Of a DNA stretch of 5,547 bases, positions 1 through 4,504 are shown one piece after another; the first letter of the stretch is position 1; each line of letters opens with the position of its first letter. Source of the stretch: Thermoplasmata archaeon M9B1D (lineage in GTDB: Archaea; Thermoplasmatota; E2; DHVEG-1); the NCBI GenBank assembly GCA_002900535.1, contig MUGC01000086.1:1-5547 (forward strand), given 5' to 3'. The notes beneath the pieces are model-generated. The model did no database searches, was not told where the DNA came from, and saw only the letters and a program-made list of their open reading frames with translations. A program made the position numbers and the translations under genes.

Positions 1-373
1 CTCAAACTCTACAAACCTCCAAATATTTTTTATTTACAAACAATATTTCTGATGTATACTAAATCTTGACTGAAAAATCATTCTAAAACAATTAAAAAAC
101 AATTTAAAAATGATCTCTATGCCTAAAGCTTAAAATCTATTTAGTACGCTAAGTAGGAGGATTTATTAGAAATTAAAAGCCTGATCATAAAATTTTTTTT
201 TGTGCATATAATTTAAAATCTTTTAAAGATAGATTTAAGACAAAAAGTATACATATCTAATGGTTGGTTATTCAGATGGTTCTCGGGGGATGAATGATTT
301 TGATGATTGGAGTAACTTGGATTTAACTTTTTTTGATCAACCATTCCCTTAAGGATTATGATGGATAGGAATC

Positions 374-383
374 TATTTAAATA
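374..383 (+). promoter_or_regulatory. Candidate archaeal TATA box for the cold-shock gene
   Basis: TATTTAAATA is the best TATA-like box before the cold-shock start. With the usual archaeal spacing of about 26 bases it would start transcription near 405, giving a leader of roughly 108 bases that includes the U-rich hairpin. A long leader would parallel bacterial cspA mRNAs. The call is weak because the region is AT-rich throughout. Confidence 0.3.
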
Positions 384-463
384 ACCAATGATTGTCATTT
401 TAACAAAAAAGTAAAGATAAAAACTTCACATTTTTCGTTTATTCGATTTTTTTGAATTTTTAT

Positions 464-511
464 TTTTTTCTTTTTTAAACTCAGCATATAAGAGCTGAGG
501 AGGTGAAAAAA
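464..511 (+). promoter_or_regulatory. Leader hairpin that can mask the cold-shock Shine-Dalgarno
   Basis: A perfect 6-bp stem, CTCAGC (480-485) with GCTGAG (494-499), encloses an 8-base loop. Its right arm runs directly into the ribosome binding site GGAGGTGA (499-506). The U-rich tract at 464-475 can extend the stem: U464-U469 with A506-A511, C470 with G505, a U471/U504 mismatch, then U472-U475 with G503, G502, A501 and G500. The bases 476-479 bulge. The whole ribosome binding site can therefore be paired, mostly through weak A-U and G-U pairs. The pairing is visible in the sequence; a temperature-dependent role is inference. Confidence 0.45.
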
Positions 512-512
512 T

Positions 513-704
513 ATGGAAGGAAAAATAAAATGGTATAACCCCATAAAAGGATTTGGATTTATCGTAGGTGAAGATGGAAAAGACATTTTTGTACATCAAA
601 CTGATATGCCAACAGATGTAAAACTTAATGAAGATGATCCCGTTGAATATGAAGTCGAGCAATCAGAGAGAGGGCCTAAAGCAAAAAACGTAAAAAAGCT
701 GTGA
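513..704 (+). CDS. cspA: Small cold-shock domain protein (CspA family)
   Basis: This 63-residue protein is a single cold-shock domain, slightly shorter than the usual 65-70 residues. The family forms a five-stranded OB-fold that binds single-stranded RNA and DNA in the cytoplasm and acts as an RNA chaperone. Diagnostic motifs are present: GKIKWYN at residues 3-9, RNP1 (KGFGFI, 12-17) and RNP2 (DIFVHQTD, 24-31), which together supply the aromatic nucleic-acid-binding surface. The C-terminus (GPKAKNVKKL) matches the last strand of the family. The ATG is preceded by a strong GGAGGTGA six bases upstream, which fixes the start. The gene stands alone; its neighbour at 1036-1809 is convergent. The preceding leader can fold over the ribosome binding site, so post-transcriptional control is plausible. 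The family is very secure; that it is cold-induced here is not shown. The gene symbol is by family similarity only. Confidence 0.95.
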   Translation: MEGKIKWYNPIKGFGFIVGEDGKDIFVHQTDMPTDVKLNEDDPVEYEVEQSERGPKAKNVKKL

Positions 705-1035
705 ATTTCTTAATTAATTATCAATTTTATTTATCTATTTTCTTTACTTAATATTAATAAGCTATTAGGTTTGATTTAATTGAAAAACTAAAAGGAAAAA
801 CAAGTTTTACTCCTTAAAAGATAATTTTGAATAAACCTTTTTTGTCATTTTTCTCCCGTTAAAACAAACCGTATTAAATATTGGCAGGCCCGAGGTGGGA
901 TTATATAGTAGACGTTAAAATCCCTATTTTAAAAAATCATACGAAAAAAAATTTTGTAAAACTGTAGTATTAAACTCAAGCCACTAGAGAGCTACCAGAA
1001 AAAGGTTTAATTTACTAACACTTTTTTTTATTGAA
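705..1035. other. Convergent non-coding region between csp and nitroreductase
   Basis: No gene is supported. T-rich runs after 713, particularly 724-743, probably end transcription of the cold-shock gene. On the minus strand an eight-U run (A-run at 945-952) is a candidate end for the nitroreductase transcript. The middle holds a short GC-rich island (883-899) that contrasts with the AT-rich surroundings and leads into an inverted repeat listed separately. I found no complete tRNA, no C/D or H/ACA box RNA and no insertion-sequence ends. Confidence 0.6.
897..924. repeat. Inverted repeat beside a GC-rich, tRNA-tail-like island
   Basis: GGGATT (897-902) and AATCCC (919-924) form a perfect 6-bp inverted repeat around a 16-base loop, followed by TATTTT. 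Immediately left, 883-899 is unusually GC-rich. Read on the minus strand, 902 down to 887 gives AATCCCACCTCGGGCC, which resembles the T-arm and acceptor end of a tRNA, but the 5' T-stem strand and the rest of a tRNA are missing. It could be a terminator, a degraded tRNA end or an old integration site; none is established. Confidence 0.35.
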
Positions 1036-1809
1036 CTAAATGTTGAGAGTGGTAATATAAGTAAATCTCTTCGAAAGGGTTGTCTGTGCTGTTGGGGAAT
1101 AGGAAATGGTTACTTTTCTGCCAAAATGCTCTGCTGCTAACTTCATGTGATAAAGAGCGATGCCTACATCAATTTGGAGTAAATTTTTTGCGAAAAAACG
1201 TCGGAGCAAGCCCGTATTCCCTATGTATGCATGAATCGTGTTTTCATTTCCTGTGAAGTACCAAGGTTGGCTGTTTGTTGATGATGGAGCTAATCGAGCT
1301 GCCTCAAGTAATTCCTTCATACCAGTAATATCAGTTATTTTCCAAAGAGGTTTTCTGATGAATTCAGACTTATTCATCCTATATAGTGTTTTCTTTGCTT
1401 TCCCAAACGCCATCAAAATAACAAATTCAAGATTTGAATTCCCTTTTACTTCTTTAATAGGTTGAGGAATACCTTGCCAGCAGCTACCTATTTCGTTTGC
1501 TGAAAAAAATAGATTCATCTGCTGTAGCATGAATCCTATATTAGTTAGATAATGTGCTTTATTTTCAGAAAATGCAGCAATATAATGTGGTGCCTTTCTC
1601 ATTGTTCGTTTGACCTGATTGTGTGGAATAATTTTAAATTCTGTTATTATGTCATCATACATTGGCTGTAAGCTATTGAGAAAATCTGAAATCTTTTGCA
1701 GAATCTTTTTATTTAAAGGTACCATATCATAAGTCCTGATTGATTTTCGTTTAAAAATCATAGGGTACAAATCGTAGTTTTCCATAGGTTTTATCTTCTG
1801 TAATGTCAT
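1036..1809 (-). CDS. FMN-dependent nitroreductase-family protein (TM1586-like)
   Basis: This 257-residue protein belongs to the nitroreductase superfamily, soluble flavoproteins that use FMN and NAD(P)H to reduce nitro compounds, quinones or related acceptors. Its length and two-lobed layout fit the TM1586-type putative nitroreductases, where two half-domains share one chain. The first half has RKSIRTYD at residues 21-28, a phosphate-binding-type motif; the helix NIGFMLQQMNLF (90-101); the SCWQG turn (109-113); and the strand ILMAFGKA (131-138). The second half opens with LLEAARLAPSSTNSQPWYF (167-185), the classic FMN-contacting motif, and has a helix at 214-230. The physiological substrate cannot be deduced. 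No clear Shine-Dalgarno precedes the ATG at 1809; an internal Met at residue 9, beginning MENYDLY, matches typical family starts and is a credible alternative. It diverges from the CDF gene. Its base composition looks less AT-biased than the CDF and regulator genes. Confidence 0.88.
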   Translation of the reverse strand: MTLQKIKPMENYDLYPMIFKRKSIRTYDMVPLNKKILQKISDFLNSLQPMYDDIITEFKIIPHNQVKRTMRKAPHYIAAFSENKAHYLTNIGFMLQQMNLFFSANEIGSCWQGIPQPIKEVKGNSNLEFVILMAFGKAKKTLYRMNKSEFIRKPLWKITDITGMKELLEAARLAPSSTNSQPWYFTGNENTIHAYIGNTGLLRRFFAKNLLQIDVGIALYHMKLAAEHFGRKVTISYSPTAQTTLSKRFTYITTLNI

Positions 1810-1913
1810 GGGTAAGTAACTAAATATAATAAAAATTTTGGTTTACAAAATTAAAAAGAGTTAATAAATAATTACAAAAAACCTTTATCGACCTTTATAA
1901 ATTACTATATTAA
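1810..1913. promoter_or_regulatory. Divergent promoter region with 10-bp tandem repeat
   Basis: This 104-bp gap separates two divergent genes and must hold both promoters. ACCTTTAT occurs twice, at 1881-1888 and 1891-1898, spaced exactly 10 bp, one helical turn. The second copy runs into TTTATAAA (1894-1901), a self-complementary TATA-like box readable in either direction. The first copy is centred about 28 bases before the CDF ATG, the correct distance for leaderless transcription from 1914. The second lies too close to the ATG for that direction but could serve the nitroreductase with a leader of about 60 bases. No Shine-Dalgarno is seen for either gene, consistent with leaderless starts. 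Confidence 0.4.
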
Positions 1914-3143
1914 ATGATAAAATTTAGCAAATTTAAATTTATTCCTGAATATGGAGATTCAAATAAACCAGATGTCAGATCAAAGTATGGTTATTTAGAA
2001 GCAGCAGTAAGTATAATTGGAAATGTTATACTATTTTTTATAAAAATATCTCTGGGTTTTTTTATTAATAGTATTGCCCTTATCGCAGATGGTATACATT
2101 CTCTGTCAGATGTTTCAACATCAGGTATTGTAATTTTTGGTTTTAGAATTGCTAAAAAAGATCCAGATAAAGAACATCCATTTGGGCATGGAAGAGCAGA
2201 GTACATTGCCACTTTAATAATTGCAATTTTATTGATTATTGTCGGTTTGGGTTTTATTCAACAATCTATTGGAAGAATAATAAGCCTTGAACAAATAACT
2301 CATCAGGAATATTTAATAACTATAGGTATTGTTGTTTTAATTTCTGCAGTTTTTAAAGAATTAATGGCGAAATATTCATTTGCTATTTCTAAAAAGATTA
2401 ATAGTGATGTATTAAAAGCCGATGCTTGGCATCATAGAAGTGATGCATTATCTTCAATAGGTGTGGCAATAGGGATTATTGCTGCAAGGTTTGGTTTTCC
2501 AATATTAGATCCAGTTTTTGCAATACTTGTATCTATAATTATAATATATGTTGGAATTGATTTGATGAAAAAATCATCAAATTTTCTAATGGGAACTAAA
2601 ATCGATAATGATATGATTTGTCAAATTGAAGAAATTGTAAAATCTATTGAACATGCAAAAGGTTTACATGATATATTTTTACATGACTATGGTACAAATA
2701 AAGTATTAACTTTACATGTTGAAATAGATTCTAATTTATCAATAGAAAAAGCTCATAAAATTGCAGATATTCTTGAGAAAGAAATCCAAGCTAGAACTAA
2801 TTTTTCTACAGTTATTCACCTTGAACCTATAAACAATAAACTAAATAATAAAGAGGAAATTGAATTTATTAAAAAGATATTAGAATCACAAAAAGAAGTT
2901 GTATCATTTCATAAGATTCAAATAATAAATACAAGTGATAACGATCTTATAAAAATGCATTTAGTTGTAAATCATAGTATGCCTGTTGAAAAAACACATA
3001 AATTATGCAATATCATAGAAAAAATCCTTCTTAATAAGTATGGTCCTTGTAAAGTAGATATCCATTTTGATCCATGTTATAAAAATTGTAAAATTTGTAA
3101 TATTTCATGTAAAAATTTTAATAAATATAATAATATTAAATGA
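1914..3143 (+). CDS. CDF-family metal cation efflux transporter with duplicated C-terminal domain
   Basis: This 409-residue membrane protein is a cation diffusion facilitator, a family that exports divalent metals (Zn, Fe, Mn, Co, Cd), usually by proton antiport as a dimer. Six membrane helices fall near residues 28-50, 52-78, 96-122, 132-155, 170-193 and 197-217. The transport site shows HSLSD in helix 2 (H62, D66) and HHRSD in helix 5 (H173, D177), an HD-HD set often linked to zinc; the metal is not proven. HPFGHGRAEY (88-97) is a family signature between helices 2 and 3. A cytoplasmic metal-binding domain follows (about 233-305) and, unusually, a second copy (about 314-387), then a Cys-rich tail (C379, C388, C392, C395, C399). 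Typical members are about 300 residues, so this one is longer by roughly one domain. The ATG is the only plausible start; no Shine-Dalgarno is visible, suggesting a leaderless mRNA. It is divergent from the nitroreductase. Confidence 0.93.
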   Translation: MIKFSKFKFIPEYGDSNKPDVRSKYGYLEAAVSIIGNVILFFIKISLGFFINSIALIADGIHSLSDVSTSGIVIFGFRIAKKDPDKEHPFGHGRAEYIATLIIAILLIIVGLGFIQQSIGRIISLEQITHQEYLITIGIVVLISAVFKELMAKYSFAISKKINSDVLKADAWHHRSDALSSIGVAIGIIAARFGFPILDPVFAILVSIIIIYVGIDLMKKSSNFLMGTKIDNDMICQIEEIVKSIEHAKGLHDIFLHDYGTNKVLTLHVEIDSNLSIEKAHKIADILEKEIQARTNFSTVIHLEPINNKLNNKEEIEFIKKILESQKEVVSFHKIQIINTSDNDLIKMHLVVNHSMPVEKTHKLCNIIEKILLNKYGPCKVDIHFDPCYKNCKICNISCKNFNKYNNIK

Positions 3144-3223
3144 TGATAAAAATTGTAAAATGTTTTTAAATAAAGACTATGTTTTTGGAATATCTGACTT
3201 TTAGCATGCATTTAGTTTGTTAG

Positions 3224-3240
3224 TATGATTATAGATCATA
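3224..3240. repeat. 17-bp inverted repeat in the secreted-peptide upstream region
   Basis: TATGAT (3224-3229) and ATCATA (3235-3240) form a perfect inverted repeat around TATAG. It lies about 60 bp upstream of the candidate TATA box of the secreted peptide and about 80 bp after the CDF stop. The size and symmetry fit a dimeric regulator site, but short AT-rich palindromes are common by chance in such sequence. Confidence 0.25.
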
Positions 3241-3261
3241 TGATGTTAATAGAAATATTCG

Positions 3262-3292
3262 AAAAATTTCCAAAAATTCTAAAAATTTCCAA
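3262..3292. promoter_or_regulatory. Two perfect 12-bp direct repeats, candidate operator
   Basis: AAAAATTTCCAA occurs at 3262-3273 and again at 3281-3292, a 19-bp period, close to two helical turns. The second copy is also bracketed by ATTCT (3276-3280) and AGAAT (3292-3296), an inverted pair. The pair ends only seven bases before the candidate TATA box of the secreted-peptide gene, where archaeal regulators commonly bind to block or recruit the general factors. The regulator at 3642-4154 is the nearest candidate binder; that link is inference. Confidence 0.5.
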
Positions 3293-3298
3293 GAATGT

Positions 3299-3306
3299 AT
3301 TTAACC
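3299..3306 (+). promoter_or_regulatory. Candidate TATA box of the secreted-peptide gene
   Basis: TATTTAAC lies about 26 bases before a predicted transcription start near 3328. That would leave a short leader of about 13 bases carrying the ribosome binding site GGAGA (3331-3335) just ahead of the ATG at 3341. The agreement of box, spacing and ribosome site makes this the most coherent promoter in the window. Confidence 0.45.
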
Positions 3307-3340
3307 AAAAAAACTCATAACTGCATTAAAGGAGATATAT

Positions 3341-3574
3341 ATGAAAATAAAAACCATATTGATAGTAGGATGTTTAGTAATAGGTATAGTTGGAACTACT
3401 GGATACGCTGTGGCAGATGGTATGGGACCTGCGCCTAATTCAGGCGATGGAGATCCTGATGGCAGTGGATTTGATTCACCAAATGGACCAAATTACGAAG
3501 ATTTCCCAGGAAATGGGCATGGTATCCCCGCTCCAAACTCAGGTGATTGTAATCCTGATGGACCAGGTTGGTAA
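3341..3574 (+). CDS. Small secreted repeat peptide with two calcium-loop-like motifs
   Basis: I do not recognise this 77-residue protein as a named family. Residues 1-25 form a signal peptide: K2 and K4, a hydrophobic core at 6-18, and an A-V-A site (23-25) before D26. A lipobox-like IVGC at residues 8-11 sits too early in the core to be convincing. The mature part, about 52 residues, is rich in Gly, Pro, Asp and Asn with no predicted helix. It contains two copies of PAPNSGDxxPDGxG (30-43 and 63-76). Within them DGDPDG (36-41) and DCNPDG (69-74) fit DxDxDG/DxNxDG metal-loop patterns seen in calcium-binding repeats. Of the 14 paired codons, seven differ silently, three change the residue and four are identical, good evidence that this is translated and held by selection. 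A clear GGAGA site precedes the ATG by five bases. Extracellular calcium binding or a wall-associated role is inference. Confidence 0.85.
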   Translation: MKIKTILIVGCLVIGIVGTTGYAVADGMGPAPNSGDGDPDGSGFDSPNGPNYEDFPGNGHGIPAPNSGDCNPDGPGW

Positions 3575-3589
3575 AAAAATAATCAACAC

Positions 3590-3607
3590 TTTTTTTCTAT
3601 TTTTTTT
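3590..3607 (+). terminator. Poly-T terminator of the secreted-peptide gene
   Basis: Two T-runs, seven bases at 3590-3596 and eight at 3600-3607, begin 16 bases after the stop. Archaeal RNA polymerase terminates at U-rich tracts without needing a hairpin. A perfect 14-bp palindrome, GTAAATTAATTTAC (3608-3621), follows directly and lies between the two convergent genes. Confidence 0.65.
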
Positions 3608-3630
3608 GTAAATTAATTTACTTAGAAATT

Positions 3631-3636
3631 AAAAAA
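3631..3636 (-). terminator. Probable U-tract terminator of the regulator operon
   Basis: Six A's on the plus strand give a U6 run on the minus-strand transcript five bases after the regulator stop codon. Further runs (3600-3607, 3590-3596) are A-rich in this direction and would not help. The call rests on position and U content only. Confidence 0.35.
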
Positions 3637-3641
3637 GTCAA

Positions 3642-4154
3642 TTAAATATTGATTTCTGTCCATATGTCTGTAAATCCTTCGAATAAATCAAATGGTTTGT
3701 ATCTAATCAAATAATTAATAATCTCATCCCTATTGATAATTTTATAACCACGCATTTCACCATATCTTTGAACTTCTATTATATTATATTTGATAAGTTT
3801 ATTAAGATGATATGAAAGTGTTGATGGTGCACAATCAATATTTTCAAGTATATCTTTATGCCTAGCAGTATCATGTTTTATAAGAAAAAATATTATTGAT
3901 AATATTGTTTTTTGTCTAAGTATTGAGTAATGTTTTGTCTTAGTTTCTACTTTACCCTTCAAAAAATATCGTGAAAAACCTGTTTTTTTATCAACAGTTA
4001 CTATATCATGTTTTTCCAAATATCTCATATGATATTCAACAAGTGATATCCGCATTTTTAATAGTTCAGATATTTTACTTAAATGTAAACCTGGATTTTT
4101 ACTAATAAGATCATATATTTTTCGTCGTGTCTCTAGCTCTAATATATCATCCAT
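3642..4154 (-). CDS. Tandem winged-helix transcriptional regulator
   Basis: This 170-residue protein contains two winged helix-turn-helix domains. The first spans about residues 5-68, with the helix-turn-helix at 24-47 (HLSKISELLK, then recognition helix SLVEYHMRYL) and a wing ending in SRYFLKG. The second spans about 80-140, with ARHKDILENI and recognition helix STLSYHLNKL at 97-120, followed by a wing at 126-139. Both resemble ArsR/MarR-type archaeal regulators; no ligand domain or metal-binding Cys cluster is present, C108 being the only Cys. Such two-domain proteins are common in Thermoplasmatota and other Euryarchaeota and bind DNA in the cytoplasm. The start is seven bases past the stop of the upstream membrane protein, and a weak GTGAGAT site overlaps that stop, indicating translational coupling. 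Its target is unknown; the repeats at 3262-3292 or its own promoter are candidates. It is convergent with the secreted peptide. Confidence 0.87.
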   Translation of the reverse strand: MDDILELETRRKIYDLISKNPGLHLSKISELLKMRISLVEYHMRYLEKHDIVTVDKKTGFSRYFLKGKVETKTKHYSILRQKTILSIIFFLIKHDTARHKDILENIDCAPSTLSYHLNKLIKYNIIEVQRYGEMRGYKIINRDEIINYLIRYKPFDLFEGFTDIWTEINI

Positions 4155-4161
4155 ATTTATC

Positions 4162-4434
4162 TCACGATTTAATTAAAATAGCTAAAAACAACAACGCCAA
4201 CATTATAAGATCAAAAATACTTAAAATACTAATCGATAATATATTTTCTAATCTTGGATAAAAAATACTAGTGCTAAGTAAAATAAATTTAATAAAAAAA
4301 ACAAAAAGTATAATGCTTACAAAAAATATTTTTTTATTTTTAGAATTTTTATAACTAAACAACGATACTATAAAAAGTCCAAAGGAAAAGATCATGCCAA
4401 ATCCATAGATGATAATATTAAACAATGAATCCAT
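4162..4434 (-). CDS. Three-helix small membrane protein, partner of the regulator
   Basis: This 90-residue protein is almost entirely hydrophobic, with membrane helices near residues 5-28, 35-58 and 63-88 and a basic loop (KNSKNKK, 29-35) between the first two. By the positive-inside rule that loop is cytoplasmic, which places the N-terminus outside and a short C-terminus (IKS) outside or at the membrane edge. I cannot name a family with certainty; small three-helix proteins encoded just before winged-helix regulators recur in archaea, including haloarchaea. Its stop is seven bases from the regulator start, so the two are one operon, and the membrane protein is a plausible sensor or anchor that holds or signals to the regulator. 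A TATA-like box 31-38 bases upstream supports the ATG at 4434. There is no clear Shine-Dalgarno. Confidence 0.8.
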   Translation of the reverse strand: MDSLFNIIIYGFGMIFSFGLFIVSLFSYKNSKNKKIFFVSIILFVFFIKFILLSTSIFYPRLENILSISILSIFDLIMLALLFLAILIKS

Positions 4435-4464
4435 ATTGAATCTACCAACTTTACATTATTTTTT

Positions 4465-4472
4465 ATTATAAA
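4465..4472 (-). promoter_or_regulatory. Candidate TATA box of the membrane protein-regulator operon
   Basis: Read on the minus strand this is TTTATAAT, centred about 34 bases before the ATG at 4434. It predicts a start near 4442 and a leader of about eight bases. The upstream surface-protein gene ends 70 bp away on the same strand, so the pair may have its own promoter rather than depend on read-through. Confidence 0.4.
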
Positions 4473-4504
4473 GAATAAACATGGATATAAATGTAGTTGT
4501 TTTT

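Larger units (their letters stand above)
1..512. other. Non-coding region upstream of the cold-shock gene
   Basis: This AT-rich stretch has no convincing gene. A 61-codon minus-strand open frame (213-398) and a 30-codon plus-strand frame (260-352) both lack a ribosome binding site and recognisable motifs. A strong Shine-Dalgarno-like GGAGG at 156-160 is followed by in-frame stops and no ATG, so it is probably fortuitous or the remnant of a lost gene. The last 130 bases probably hold the promoter and long leader of the cold-shock gene. The segment around 261-352 is noticeably richer in G than its surroundings. Confidence 0.6.

Noticed and set aside
49..73. C/D box-like elements (CTGATGT then CTGA)
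   Set aside because: The C box does not match RTGATGA, there is no good C' and D box pair, and no terminal stem.
260..352. A 30-codon plus-strand frame (begins MVGYSDGSRG) in a locally G-rich patch, possibly leaderless
   Set aside because: No ribosome site, no clear TATA spacing, no recognisable motif and no repeat evidence of selection; too short to support without conservation data.
343..372. ATTCC/GGAAT inverted repeat
   Set aside because: Only five base pairs with a 20-base loop, expected by chance.
213..398. 61-codon minus-strand open frame upstream of the cold-shock gene
   Set aside because: No Shine-Dalgarno, low-complexity residue mix with no family motif, and it overlaps the likely cold-shock promoter.
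3262..3292. CRISPR-like array
   Set aside because: Only two short repeats with a 7-base gap; too short for repeats and spacers and better explained as operator sites.
3362..3373. Lipoprotein lipobox (IVGC) in the secreted peptide
   Set aside because: The Cys is at residue 11 with too short a hydrophobic region before it and more hydrophobic sequence after it; the A-V-A site at 23-25 fits better.
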